Assembly: GCA_958408685.1 (NCBI GenBank)
Contig: CATYLC010000001.1
Span: 1 to 64,000, forward strand
Origin: an uncultured Collinsella sp.
GTDB taxonomy: Bacteria > Actinomycetota > Coriobacteriia > Coriobacteriales > Coriobacteriaceae
Reading direction: 5' to 3'
Length of the DNA: 64,000 bases
Below the pieces are notes generated by a model, which ran no database searches, was not told the origin of the DNA, and saw nothing but the letters and a program-made list of their open reading frames with translations. Made by a program: the position numbers and the translations under genes. This document shows, one piece after another, positions 15,771 to 24,518 of the stretch. How positions within the stretch are numbered: the stretch's first letter is position 1; the number at the start of each line of letters is the position of its first letter.

Positions 15771-17081
15771 ATGAGCCAGTTCATCAACAACTCCGAGCAC
15801 ACCTTTGGTTTCGATACCCTGCAGCTTCACGTTGGCCAGGAGAGCGCCGATCCCGCATCCGACTCCCGCGCCGTGCCTATCTACCAGACCACGAGCTATG
15901 TGTTCCGCAACTCCCAGCACGCCGCCGACCGCTTTGGTCTTGCCGACGCCGGTAACATCTACGGCCGTCTGACCAACTCCACCCAGGGCGTCTTCGAGGA
16001 TCGTATCGCCGCACTCGAGGGTGGTGTGGCAGGTCTTGCCGTCGCCTCCGGTGCTGCTGCCATCACCTATACCCTGCAGGCTCTTGCCCAGGCCGGTGAC
16101 CACGTGGTGGCTCAGAAGACCATCTACGGTGGCTCCTACAATCTGCTGGAGCATACGCTCTCCCAGTTTGGCGTCGAGACCACCTTTGTCGATGCCCATA
16201 ACCTGGAAGAGGTCGAGGGTGCCATCAAGGACAACACCACGGTCATCTATCTCGAGACGCTCGGCAACCCCAACTCCGACATCCCCAACATCGACGCCAT
16301 CTCCGAGATCGCCAAGAAGCACGGTTTACCGGTTGTCGTCGACAACACCTTCGGCACCCCGTATCTGTTCCGTCCGCTGGAGCATGGTGCCAACATCGTC
16401 GTCCACTCCGCAACCAAGTTTATCGGCGGCCACGGCACCTCGCTGGGCGGCGTGATCGTCGACGGCGGTAACTTCGATTGGAAGGCGAGCGGCAAGTATG
16501 CGCAGATCGCCGAGCCCAACCCCTCCTACCATGGCGTCTCGTTTGCCGAGGCTGCCGGTCCCGCCGCCTTCGCGACCTATGTCCGCGCCATCCTGCTGCG
16601 TGACGAGGGCGCCTGCATCAGCCCGTTCAACGCTTGGATCCTGCTCCAGGGCACCGAGACTCTGTCGCTGCGCGTTGACCGTCATGTCGAGAACACCAAG
16701 AAGGTCGTTGAGTTCCTGGCTGGTGACAGCCATGTTGCCAAGGTGAACCACCCGAGCCTGTCTGAGCACCCCGATCACGAGCTCTATCAGAAGTACTTCC
16801 CCCGTGGCGGCGCCTCGATCTTTACCTTTGAGATCAAGGGTGGCCAGGAGGCCGCCTGGAAGTTCATCGATCATCTGCAGGTGTTCTCGCTGCTCGCCAA
16901 CGTGGCCGACGTCAAGTCGCTCGTCGTGCACCCGGCTACCACCACGCACTCCCAGCTCTCTGCCGAGGAGCTCGCCGAGCAGAACATCACGCCCTCCACG
17001 ATCCGTCTTTCCATCGGTACCGAGAACGCCGAGGATATCATTTGGGATCTGAAGCAGGCCTTCGCCGCGCTGGACGAGTAA
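15771..17081 (+). CDS. metY: O-acetylhomoserine aminocarboxypropyltransferase
   Basis: PLP enzyme that makes homocysteine from O-acetylhomoserine and sulfide (or methionine from methanethiol). 436 residues, the length of MetY rather than the shorter cystathionine synthases. Blocks: PIYQTTSYVFRNSQHAA, NIYGRLTNSTQGVFE, the PLP-lysine in HSATKFIGGHGTSLGG, and the C-terminal RLSIGTENAEDI. The start at 15771 has AAGGAG eight bases ahead; the open frame reaches into the leader. Controlled by the promoter, LysR site and structured leader described above. Confidence 0.94.
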   Translation: MSQFINNSEHTFGFDTLQLHVGQESADPASDSRAVPIYQTTSYVFRNSQHAADRFGLADAGNIYGRLTNSTQGVFEDRIAALEGGVAGLAVASGAAAITYTLQALAQAGDHVVAQKTIYGGSYNLLEHTLSQFGVETTFVDAHNLEEVEGAIKDNTTVIYLETLGNPNSDIPNIDAISEIAKKHGLPVVVDNTFGTPYLFRPLEHGANIVVHSATKFIGGHGTSLGGVIVDGGNFDWKASGKYAQIAEPNPSYHGVSFAEAAGPAAFATYVRAILLRDEGACISPFNAWILLQGTETLSLRVDRHVENTKKVVEFLAGDSHVAKVNHPSLSEHPDHELYQKYFPRGGASIFTFEIKGGQEAAWKFIDHLQVFSLLANVADVKSLVVHPATTTHSQLSAEELAEQNITPSTIRLSIGTENAEDIIWDLKQAFAALDE

Positions 17082-17145
17082 GGCGACTTGTGCAAGGACC
17101 CCTTGCGACTCGATAGGTATAACTGCATAAAATGCCTGCTCAAGG

Positions 17146-17182
17146 CGCCTGTGCGAACAATGGTTGCACAGGCGTCTTTTTT
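17146..17182 (+). terminator. metY terminator
   Basis: CGCCTGTGC (17146-17154) pairs with GCACAGGCG (17166-17174), followed by TCTTTTTT. From here to 17393 is non-coding; a GTTTTAC/GTAAAAC inverted repeat around 17262-17304 lies in the probable promoter region of the next gene. Confidence 0.88.
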
Positions 17183-17393
17183 GCATAGAGAGGGCGCAAA
17201 AACAGGGTTTTTGACACGCTTTATGCATTCGAGTTGTGGAAAACTCCTGTTGAGAGGATGTGAGTTTTACGCAATTGACGTGCGCCTTTTGAGTAAAACC
17301 GCAGGTCGCGATTTGCTCGGGGTACTATGCAGCGCGATCGAATCACACGCAGCTCAAACGCAGCAAAAACGCACTACGGAGGTTTCCAGCTAC

Positions 17394-18170
17394 ATGAGGA
17401 TCGATTCACGAAAACCGAAAGCCGCCGCCCTTTCCGCCGCTCTGACCGTGGCACTTTTGGCGGGCGCCGGTGCAACTGATGCCCACGCGGCAACACTATC
17501 CGACACGGTCGGATCCACGCCGTCCGAGGCGACGCTGGTGCAGCCCGTCGACTATCGCAGCGACGGCTTTGGCTCCATGCAGGAGTGGAACGCCTCGATG
17601 GAGGCCAAGCGCGATTCCCTTGAGATGCGTGCTCAGATCATCATGAACATGTACGGTGACTATGCCACCGATGACGAGCGCGCTGTACTGCAGGGTTGTA
17701 TCGACGGTGCGGGCAGTCTTTTGACGATGGAGGAGGTCGACGCGAAGTCGACCGAGCTCGATGAGCTGCGCACTGCACTTGAGGATGCCAAGCGCGAAGC
17801 GCTCGAGGTTGCTGCCGCCGAGGCGGAGGCTGCCGAGGCCGCCCAGGCTTCGTACTACAACGCCGGTTACACTCCGTCCTACGCGTCTGCCGCGTCCTAC
17901 GCGAACGGATCGGGCCTGACGCGCTCTGCGGGTGTCAATAACTACAACGGTCGCCGCGAGACCTATTACAGCAGCAATGTGCTTTATCACTATCGCACGG
18001 GCGAATGGACTCAGGATTCTGAGGGCTTCTGGCGCGATTCCGACGGCTATTACGTTGTTGCCGCGGGCGATATGGCCCAGGGCTCGACCTTTACGGGCTC
18101 CAAGGGTGATTGCAAGGTCTATGACTCCGGCTGCGCTGCCGGAACCACCGATTACTACACCGGTTGGTAA
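17394..18170 (+). CDS. Secreted 3D-domain protein, probable cell-wall enzyme
   Basis: 258 residues. An N-terminal signal peptide (basic RIDSRKPK, hydrophobic ALTVALLAGAGA, cleavage after AHA). Residues about 65-150 are a charged helical, coiled-coil-like stretch ending in an Ala/Glu-rich run. The C-terminal 80 residues (NNYNGRRETYYSS to TDYYTGW) resemble the 3D domain, a double-psi barrel named for three aspartates; Asp residues are seen in DSDGYYVVAAGD, KVYDSGC and TDYY. 3D proteins are related to lytic transglycosylases and resuscitation factors, so peptidoglycan remodelling is likely. GGAGG nine bases before the ATG. Single gene. Confidence 0.75.
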   Translation: MRIDSRKPKAAALSAALTVALLAGAGATDAHAATLSDTVGSTPSEATLVQPVDYRSDGFGSMQEWNASMEAKRDSLEMRAQIIMNMYGDYATDDERAVLQGCIDGAGSLLTMEEVDAKSTELDELRTALEDAKREALEVAAAEAEAAEAAQASYYNAGYTPSYASAASYANGSGLTRSAGVNNYNGRRETYYSSNVLYHYRTGEWTQDSEGFWRDSDGYYVVAAGDMAQGSTFTGSKGDCKVYDSGCAAGTTDYYTGW

Positions 18171-18364
18171 TCTGCCATAAGCAAAAATAGGCACATGATG
18201 GGCGGACGTCTTTACTGAGCTTTTAGGCAACGTAAAGCCGCCCGTTCTTTATGCGCGTTTGAGTTAACAGAGCCCTTACCGTGGCGGTACGCTGGGCGTA
18301 TGGATGCGGGGCACACTAGTTCATGAGAAATAAGGTCTTTCTCTTGGAAGAAGTGGTCTTGTGA

Positions 18365-18568
18365 ATGCTCGAGATATTTGCCGTTGCCGCCGTCGCGTTG
18401 ATGCTCGGCTGCCTTGGTCCCACGGTCGCGCTCGTCGCGGGCATGCAGGGGACATGCGGGACTGCTCCTATCGTGGTCGGCGCGCTGATCGCGGCCGCAC
18501 TGCTGGGAAGCGCGGGCGTGGTTCTTTGCCGCGACGATGAGGACGAGGTGCCGGGGTCGCAACGTTAA
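18365..18568 (+). CDS. Small two-helix membrane protein
   Basis: 67 residues with two hydrophobic segments (about 3-25 and 34-54) and an acidic tail RDDEDEVPGSQR. Codon use matches the neighbours. The ribosome site is weak, and no family is recognised. A terminator-like hairpin follows at 18609. Either a real small membrane protein or a chance frame; I lean to real. Confidence 0.45.
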   Translation: MLEIFAVAAVALMLGCLGPTVALVAGMQGTCGTAPIVVGALIAAALLGSAGVVLCRDDEDEVPGSQR

Positions 18569-18608
18569 CTGTTGTGAGATCGGCCGCCGGTCATAGACGA
18601 AGATGAAG

Positions 18609-18641
18609 GCCGCCGCAGGGGAAAGGTTCCCTTGCGGCGGC
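18609..18641. terminator. Strong hairpin, probably bidirectional terminator
   Basis: GCCGCCGCAGGGGAA (18609-18623) pairs with TTCCCTTGCGGCGGC (18627-18641), one mismatch, AGG loop, short T stretch after. It lies between the small membrane protein and the convergent ketopantoate reductase gene. Confidence 0.75.
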
Positions 18642-18677
18642 TTTGCTGTTAAGGCTGTTGAATGCGGCGCGTCGGCG

Positions 18678-19592
18678 CTACCAACTTTTCTCGATATCGC
18701 GAATGCGTCGATAGAGCCATTCGTTTTGCGGTGCCTGGATATCGTGTTTGGCTGCGAGGCGGCAGATGGTGCCCGCGAACTCATCAACCTCGGTTTTGCG
18801 CCTTGCGATGCGGTCTTGAGCCATCGAGGGCATACCGGCGGGGTCGATTCCCTCGATGAGGTGCACCATTTGCGACAGGTCTGCCTCGGTCAGCTCAACG
18901 CCCTCGGCGTTGGCGACCGCAAGCGTTTCGCGCATGGCGGAAACAAAGCAGCGACGCTGCTCGGAGCCCGGCTCCGTGGCGCTTCCGTAGGTCCCGCCGT
19001 AGGCCATGCAGGTCTGGTTGATGCCGTCGTTGAGCATGAGTTTGGCCCACATGCGGTGCGCAATGTCGCGCTCGACGGTATGGGCGATGCCGCAGCGCGT
19101 GTAGAGCCCGTCGATAGCGGCGACGGTCGCGGGGTCCGTGCCGGCCGTCGCGCCAAAGCGGATCTCGCCCGCATTGGTAAAGGTGAGCGCGCCGTTGAGG
19201 AACACGGCGTCCATGCCCTGGCAGATACCAAGAACGGTATGCTCCCAGCCAAAGCGTTCGGCAATCTTTTGCTCGCTCGTAATGCCGTTGCATAGCGAGG
19301 CGATGAGCGTGTTGGGTCCCACGACGCGCTCCATAGTCTTGAGTGCTTGGTCGAGACCGGTGGTCTTGACTGTCAGGATGACCAGATCGGCGGGCGTCGC
19401 CTCGCTGGCGCGGACGGACGTGAGATCGCAGGGCTTGCCGTTGACAGTGAGCGCATCGCCCGCGTGACGCTCAAAACGGGTGTCATCCATGACGTATTCG
19501 ACGGCGTCGTTGCCGAGCGCCCGGGCGATCATGCTGCCGTAGAGCAGGCCGACGCCGCCCTTGCCGATAAAGGCGACCTTGTTGATCTGCAT
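18678..19592 (-). CDS. panE: 2-dehydropantoate 2-reductase family protein
   Basis: NADPH-dependent reductase converting ketopantoate to pantoate for coenzyme A. 304 residues: glycine-rich nucleotide loop GKGGVGLLYGS, LVILTVKTTGLDQAL, SLCNGITSE and the catalytic Lys in AKLMLNDGINQTC. The start at 19592 (MQINKVAFIGKG) has GGGGAG nine bases upstream; an ATG at 19601 is too close to it. No other pantothenate gene is nearby, and PanE paralogues with other 2-keto acid substrates are common, so the symbol is provisional. Confidence 0.82.
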   Translation of the reverse strand: MQINKVAFIGKGGVGLLYGSMIARALGNDAVEYVMDDTRFERHAGDALTVNGKPCDLTSVRASEATPADLVILTVKTTGLDQALKTMERVVGPNTLIASLCNGITSEQKIAERFGWEHTVLGICQGMDAVFLNGALTFTNAGEIRFGATAGTDPATVAAIDGLYTRCGIAHTVERDIAHRMWAKLMLNDGINQTCMAYGGTYGSATEPGSEQRRCFVSAMRETLAVANAEGVELTEADLSQMVHLIEGIDPAGMPSMAQDRIARRKTEVDEFAGTICRLAAKHDIQAPQNEWLYRRIRDIEKSW

Positions 19593-19611
19593 GTGAATCA
19601 TCTCCCCATGT

Positions 19612-19637
19612 AAAAGGCGCCCGCGTAAGGGGCGCCT
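19612..19637 (-). terminator. Terminator of the small minus-strand gene
   Basis: On the minus strand AGGCGCC (19637-19631) pairs with GGCGCCT (19621-19615), followed by TTTT. It lies between the small gene at 19714 and panE. Confidence 0.7.
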
Positions 19638-19713
19638 GATGGATTGTATGCTGCCAGGGTGATTGGTGGGTGCGCGGGGCGGCTGTTATAAAAAAGAAAC
19701 GTTTGCCTGGACG

Positions 19714-19908
19714 CTACGCTGCAGGGCAGACCGCAAAGACGCGGGCGGGGTATCCGACGCCATCGCGGACCTTGGGGAAGGTGCAGAAGATGACGGCACC
19801 CGTGGCGGGAGGCTCGTCCAGATGGTCCATGACCTCGATCTGATAGCGGTCGACCGAGAGGATGTATTGCTCGCCGGGGTAGGGGTAGGCGTCCTCGCGC
19901 GTGGTCAT
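19714..19908 (-). CDS. Small protein of unknown function
   Basis: 64 residues (MTTREDAYPYPGEQY start; hydrophobic AVIFCTF strand; ends VFAVCPAA). A clear AAAGGAG site lies six bases before the ATG, and a terminator follows, which is good evidence of a real one-gene unit. No signal peptide or membrane segment and no family recognised. Confidence 0.65.
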   Translation of the reverse strand: MTTREDAYPYPGEQYILSVDRYQIEVMDHLDEPPATGAVIFCTFPKVRDGVGYPARVFAVCPAA

Positions 19909-20071
19909 GCCCGGCTCCTTTCATCGGGCTTTTTGCTGATGTTAAAGCGGTGCCGTGACAGCTCGATTTCTGCTGCGTTACGATACGTTCTCGATTGCGA
20001 TTCCACGATGTTTCGGCTGCGTGACCATTGTGTTTCGCCTTGCCGGGGCGCTGATGGCGAAGGGAGGGGCC

Positions 20072-21262
20072 GTGCAATATCGCGTTGACCCCAAAAGCGG
20101 CAACCGTATCTCGGCGTTGGGTCTGGGCTGCATGAGGTTTCCCGGTGCGCCGGGACACCCCGATGCGAAGACAGCCGATGCCATCATTTCCCGTGCGGTG
20201 GAGCAGGGGATTAATTATCTGGACACCGCGTATCTCTATCCCGGTAACGAGGCGTGCGTGGGCGCCTCGCTTGAGCGCTTGGGGCTGCGTGACCGGGTGT
20301 TGCTGGCGACCAAGTTGCCGCATGCTTCGTGCAAGTGCGCGGAGGATTTCGACCGGTTCTTCGATGAGCAACTGCGGCGCCTGCGGACCGACCATATCGA
20401 CTATTACCTCATGCATAACATTACCTCGCCCGCCCAGTGGGAACGTGTGGTGGCGTTGGGCATTGAGGACTGGATCGCGTGTCAAAAGGCGGCGGGGCGC
20501 ATTCGCCAGATTGGTTTTTCGTACCACGGCAGCGCGGTGGATTTCCTGACGATGCTTGACGCATATGACTGGGATTTTTGCCAGATACAGTACAACTATG
20601 CCGGCGAGCGTTACCAAGCGGGAACGGCAGGACTCATGGCGGCCGCGGAGCGCGGGCTCGCGGTGTTTGTGATGGAGCCGCTGCTGGGCGGGCGTTTAGC
20701 GGGCAAGCTGCCGCCACGGGCCCGCGCTGTGCTCGATAGTGCCCGTGACCCGCATTTGCTCACTCCTGCCGCCTGGGGTCTTTCGTGGGTGTGGAATCAT
20801 CCTCAGGTGACGATGCTGCTTTCGGGTATGACCGATACCGCGCAGGTGGATGAGAATTCGTCACTGGCAGACCTCGCGTTGCCGAATTCGATGACTGCCA
20901 ACCAGCTCGACACGATCGCGCACGTGCTGGATGAGTTTGAAAAATCGAATCGCGTGCCCTGCACGGGATGCGGCTATTGCATGCCGTGCCCTAAAGGCAT
21001 CAATATCCCTGGATGTTTTGCCGCCTACAACGCAAGCTATGCGCACAGCTGGTTTACGGGGCTGTCTCAATACTTTACGGCGAGCGCGGTGCGCACAAGC
21101 GAGCCCAAGTTGGTGAGCAATTGCGTCAAATGCGGCAAATGCGCGCGGCACTGCCCGCAGCACATCGATATTCCCGAGCGTCTCGACGATGTGCGCCGAC
21201 GTTTCCAGCCTGGTCCCGTGACGGCGGTGCTTAAGGCCTTCGGCAAAACGCGCTCCTCATGA
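20072..21262 (+). CDS. Aldo/keto reductase with C-terminal 4Fe-4S domain
   Basis: 396 residues. Aldo/keto reductase barrel (about 1-285): LGLGCMRFPG, LDTAYLYPGNEACVG with catalytic Asp and Tyr, LATKLPHAS with the Lys, DYYLMHNI with the His. The C-terminal part holds two cluster motifs, CTGCGYCMPCPKGINIP and CVKCGKCARHCPQHIDIP, each CxxCxxCxxxCP-like, as in clostridial ferredoxin-fused reductases. A GTG at 20072 preceded by GGGAGGGG matches the usual MQYR start. Probably links a carbonyl reduction to ferredoxin; substrate unknown. Confidence 0.85.
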   Translation: MQYRVDPKSGNRISALGLGCMRFPGAPGHPDAKTADAIISRAVEQGINYLDTAYLYPGNEACVGASLERLGLRDRVLLATKLPHASCKCAEDFDRFFDEQLRRLRTDHIDYYLMHNITSPAQWERVVALGIEDWIACQKAAGRIRQIGFSYHGSAVDFLTMLDAYDWDFCQIQYNYAGERYQAGTAGLMAAAERGLAVFVMEPLLGGRLAGKLPPRARAVLDSARDPHLLTPAAWGLSWVWNHPQVTMLLSGMTDTAQVDENSSLADLALPNSMTANQLDTIAHVLDEFEKSNRVPCTGCGYCMPCPKGINIPGCFAAYNASYAHSWFTGLSQYFTASAVRTSEPKLVSNCVKCGKCARHCPQHIDIPERLDDVRRRFQPGPVTAVLKAFGKTRSS

Positions 21263-21274
21263 CCCTTTTATAAC

Positions 21275-21337
21275 TTGCGGTGGAATAGTTCCTGTTTGCG
21301 GCAGAATAGGGGCCAAACAGGAACTATTTCACCGCAA
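21275..21337 (+). repeat. Dispersed hairpin repeat, copy 1
   Basis: A 24-bp stem (21275-21298 with 21314-21337), one G-U pair otherwise perfect, around a 15-base loop containing AGAATAGGGG. It begins 12 bases after the reductase stop and ends 16 bases before the next start codon. It shares the flanks CCCTTTTATAACTTGCGGTG and TTTCACCGCAACTGAT and the loop AATAGGG with copy 2 at 22443-22505, while the middle of the stem differs in a compensating way (GTTCCTG/CAGGAAC here). Confidence 0.8.
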
Positions 21338-21353
21338 CTGATGGGAGGCTATC

Positions 21354-22373
21354 GTGGGTGACCGAGGTTTACGTAATGATTCGCGTGAGGTTCGTTGGGG
21401 CATTTTGGGTGCCGGACACATTTCTCATCGATTTGCATCGTCGCTCAAGAAGGTCGACGGGGCACGGCTGGTGGCTGCGGCCGGTCGTACTCCTGCACAT
21501 GTCGAGGAATTTTGCCGAGCGTTTTCGATCGATGCTGCGCATGGCCACGCCTCGGTCGACGATAACGGCAATGCGGCTTATGACGCGCTGATTGCCGACC
21601 CCGATGTCGACGCAATCTACTTGGCTCTTCCGCATGGCATGCATACGCGTTGGGCCTGTCGCGCGCTGCGCGCCGGAAAGGCCGTGCTGTGCGAAAAGCC
21701 GGCCGTTTTGAGTGAGGAAGAGGCTCTCTCGATTGTCTCCACCTCTCGTGAGCGCGGCGTGCTGTTTATGGAGGCGATGAAGAATCGGTTTTGCCCGATG
21801 CGCACTCGCGTGAAGGACTTGCTTGCGTCGGGTGAGCTTGGCCGTATTGTCTCGATTGAAAGCGTGCAAAAGCTCGATTACGGCGAGCCTCCTTCGGGCT
21901 ATCTGCTTGATTCGTTGCAGGGCGGCTGTCTATATGACATGGGCTGCTATGCGGTCGGTTGGTTTGAGGATTTGCTCGCGGGCGCGTGCGAGGTTTCATC
22001 CCGTGAAGTTCGCTGGCGTGACGTATCGGGCGGCCGCGTCGATTGGGCCGACGAGATCCGTATGAGCGTCGGCGGTATACCCATTCATATGGTGTGCGAC
22101 GGCAAAGCAACATATGAAAGCCGCTTAACGATTGTCTGTGAGCGAGGCTCGTTGGAAATCGAGCGTCTCCATCGCCCCGAGCTCGCCCATGTGAAGTATT
22201 CCGACGGTCGAACGCTCGAAATAAATGCCCCGTTTGAGATCGATGATTTCTACGGCGAAATCCAGCATGCGACCCAGCTCATCCGGGCGGGGAAACTCGA
22301 GAGTCCCGTCATGCCCCTTGCCGCCACGCAGCGCTGCGCGCGCATTATCGATGCGATTCGCTTGAAACTTTAG
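21354..22373 (+). CDS. Gfo/Idh/MocA-family oxidoreductase
   Basis: 339 residues, NAD(P)-dependent sugar-type dehydrogenase. RWGILGAGHISHRFA is the Rossmann loop, AIYLALPHGMHTRWA the second strand, CEKPAVLS the catalytic-Lys motif, GGCLYDMGCYAVGW the start of the substrate domain; similar to the trans-1,2-dihydrobenzene-1,2-diol/xylose dehydrogenase branch. GTG start at 21354 behind GGGAGG. The upstream hairpin repeat is in its leader. Confidence 0.85.
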   Translation: MGDRGLRNDSREVRWGILGAGHISHRFASSLKKVDGARLVAAAGRTPAHVEEFCRAFSIDAAHGHASVDDNGNAAYDALIADPDVDAIYLALPHGMHTRWACRALRAGKAVLCEKPAVLSEEEALSIVSTSRERGVLFMEAMKNRFCPMRTRVKDLLASGELGRIVSIESVQKLDYGEPPSGYLLDSLQGGCLYDMGCYAVGWFEDLLAGACEVSSREVRWRDVSGGRVDWADEIRMSVGGIPIHMVCDGKATYESRLTIVCERGSLEIERLHRPELAHVKYSDGRTLEINAPFEIDDFYGEIQHATQLIRAGKLESPVMPLAATQRCARIIDAIRLKL

Positions 22374-22442
22374 TGCGTGGGGGCATGGCGCCAGCGCCTG
22401 GAATGCCTTGGAGGCCTTTGCCCCTGATGCCCCTTTTATAAC

Positions 22443-22505
22443 TTGCGGTGGAATACGGTCTGTTTGCGCCAAAATAGGGCACCAATAGACCGTATTTCAC
22501 CGCAA
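22443..22505 (+). repeat. Dispersed hairpin repeat, copy 2
   Basis: A 21-bp stem (22443-22463 with 22485-22505), with G-U pairs at two positions, around a 21-base loop with AAAATAGGG. It ends 20 bases before the nfo start. Flanks and loop match copy 1, but the stem middle reads CGGTCTG/TAGACCG instead of GTTCCTG/CAGGAAC, so pairing is kept although sequence is not. Confidence 0.8.
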
Positions 22506-22525
22506 CTGATAAGGGAGAGCTGGAG

Positions 22526-23392
22526 ATGCTGACGATCGGGTGTCATCTTTCGACGACGAAGGGCTATCGGGCAATGGGGGAGACGGCGCTGTCCATTGGC
22601 GCCAATACCTTTGCGTTCTTTACGCGCAACCCGCGCGGTGGCAAGGCAAAAGAACTTGACATGGATGACGTGGCGGCTCTGCGCGAGCTTATGGCGCAAA
22701 ACGACTTTGGACCGCTGGTGGCGCATGCCCCGTATACCTACAACCCCTGTTCTGCCAAAGAGCGGGCGCGCGAGTTTGCCTTGGAGGCAATGGCCGAGGA
22801 CTTGCAGCGTCTGGAAGCACTGCCCGGCAACTACTACAACTTCCACCCCGGTGCGCATGTGGGACAGGGGGCAGACGCCGGCATTCAGATGATTGTCGAC
22901 ACCCTGTGCCAGGTGATGTTTGAGGGCCAGCAGACGACGGTGCTGCTCGAGACCATGGCCGGCAAGGGTACCGAGGTGGGCCGCAGCTTTGAGGAGCTGG
23001 CGTGCATTATCGAGGGCGTTGCCGCCAAGTGCCCAGAGCTGTCCGATAAGCTGGGCGTTTGTTTGGACACCTGCCATGTGAGCGATGCCGGCTACGACAT
23101 CATCCATGATCTGGACGGCGTACTCGACGAGTTCGACCGCGTGGTGGGTATCGATCGCTTGCATGCCGTACACATCAACGATTCGAAGAACCCTTGTGGC
23201 GCCCATAAAGATCGTCACGAGTGCATCGGCAAGGGATACCTTGGCAGCGAGGAATTTGGTGGCGGTATGCAGGCTATGCAGAATATTGTATCGAATGGCC
23301 ACTTGCGTTCGCTGCCGTTTATTTTGGAGACTCCGAACGAACTTGCAGGTTATGCAGCTGAAATTAGGCTATTAAGGTCATTGCAGCAGTAA
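22526..23392 (+). CDS. nfo: Deoxyribonuclease IV (AP endonuclease)
   Basis: Zinc enzyme that nicks DNA 5' to abasic sites in base-excision repair. 288 residues. TIM-barrel metal ligands in VAHAPYTYN, FHPGAHVG, LLETMAGKG, LDTCHVSDAGYD, VHINDSKNPCGAHKDRH and FILETPNE, all standard for EndoIV. ATG at 22526 behind AAGGGAGAG. Preceded by the hairpin repeat. Confidence 0.94.
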   Translation: MLTIGCHLSTTKGYRAMGETALSIGANTFAFFTRNPRGGKAKELDMDDVAALRELMAQNDFGPLVAHAPYTYNPCSAKERAREFALEAMAEDLQRLEALPGNYYNFHPGAHVGQGADAGIQMIVDTLCQVMFEGQQTTVLLETMAGKGTEVGRSFEELACIIEGVAAKCPELSDKLGVCLDTCHVSDAGYDIIHDLDGVLDEFDRVVGIDRLHAVHINDSKNPCGAHKDRHECIGKGYLGSEEFGGGMQAMQNIVSNGHLRSLPFILETPNELAGYAAEIRLLRSLQQ

Positions 23393-23539
23393 TGACTGTC
23401 ACAAAGTAGAGTATTCCATTCACGTTATGGGTTTGTTTCAATCAGTTTTCTCATTGCAGATTCGTAATTCCGGGTGCATAATAGCCAACAGTTTTTGCAG
23501 ACCTCTGAATCAAACGAGGTCACCGGAAGGAGACTGATT

Positions 23540-24400
23540 ATGAAGCTGAAGAAGCTTGGCGCATTTGCCGCCACGGGTGCTATGGCACTCGCCCTTGCTC
23601 TGACGGGCTGCGGTTCGTCCAACGCCACCTCTGGTTCTGATGCCGGTTCCAGCAGCTCTGACGACGCTAAGGTCGAGAAGGTCGACGGCTCCAAGGAGTA
23701 CGCGCTCGTCAAGGACGGCACGCTGACCGTCGGCACCTCTGCCGAGTACGCTCCGTTTGAGTACAAGGATGACAACGGCGATTATCAGGGCTTTGACCTT
23801 GAGCTCATCAAGGCTATCGGCGACAAGCTGGGCCTGGATGTCGAGTATGTCAACAATGACTTTGACACGCTGGTTCCGGGCGTCGCTTCGGGCGCCAAAT
23901 ATGACGTTTCCATCGCGGCTATCACCGACACGCCCGAGCGTGAGAAGGAAGTTACTTTCTCCGATTCCTACTACATGGACGATCAGGCTATCGTGACCAA
24001 GGTCGATAACACCGACATCACGGCCGACAACTACAGCGAGAAGCTCAACAACGCCGATGCTACCATCATCGTCCAGTCTGGCTCGACCGCCGAGTCCTTT
24101 GCCCAGGAGAACTTCCCCAAGGCCAAGATTGTCCCCTACAAGGACGCCACCGAGTGCTTCAGCGCCCTGCAGTCCGATAAGGGCGACGCCGTAGTCACCA
24201 ACCGCTCCGTTGCCAGCCAGCTGACCGCCGAGCAGTTCAACACCTGCCAGACCATTAAGCAGATCAGCACCGGCGAGGAGTACGCCATCGCCATCAACCA
24301 GGGCAACACCAAGCTCAAGGACGACATCAACCAGGCCATCAAGGACCTGACCGACGACGGTACCGTTGACGCCCTCATGGCTAAGTACAACATCAAGTAA
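23540..24400 (+). CDS. Amino-acid ABC transporter substrate-binding lipoprotein
   Basis: 286 residues: lipoprotein signal with lipobox ALTGC (C24), a Ser/Asp-rich linker, then a type-II binding protein of the polar amino-acid family (LTVGTSAEYAPFEY, GFDLELIKAIGDKLG, FDTLVPGVASGAKYDVSIA, DGTVDALMAKYNIK). Sits on the outside of the membrane and feeds the permease at 24519. GGAAGGAG before the ATG. A stable hairpin directly after the gene probably keeps its mRNA abundant relative to the downstream genes. Confidence 0.93.
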   Translation: MKLKKLGAFAATGAMALALALTGCGSSNATSGSDAGSSSSDDAKVEKVDGSKEYALVKDGTLTVGTSAEYAPFEYKDDNGDYQGFDLELIKAIGDKLGLDVEYVNNDFDTLVPGVASGAKYDVSIAAITDTPEREKEVTFSDSYYMDDQAIVTKVDNTDITADNYSEKLNNADATIIVQSGSTAESFAQENFPKAKIVPYKDATECFSALQSDKGDAVVTNRSVASQLTAEQFNTCQTIKQISTGEEYAIAINQGNTKLKDDINQAIKDLTDDGTVDALMAKYNIK

Positions 24401-24422
24401 AATAGCTACTTGATTGCTCGCG

Positions 24423-24450
24423 GGCCCTTTCCGCTTTGGCGGAGAGGGCC
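24423..24450 (+). terminator. Hairpin between binding protein and permease genes
   Basis: GGCCCTTTCCGC (24423-24434) pairs with GCGGAGAGGGCC (24439-24450) with one G-U, followed by TTTGCG. Probably a leaky terminator or mRNA-stabilising structure, allowing more binding protein than permease. Confidence 0.65.
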
Positions 24451-24518
24451 TTTGCGCTTCTCTTGACGGAGAGCATTTCCGTCTCGTTTTGCCGGCAACT
24501 TCTACGATAGGAGCCACC

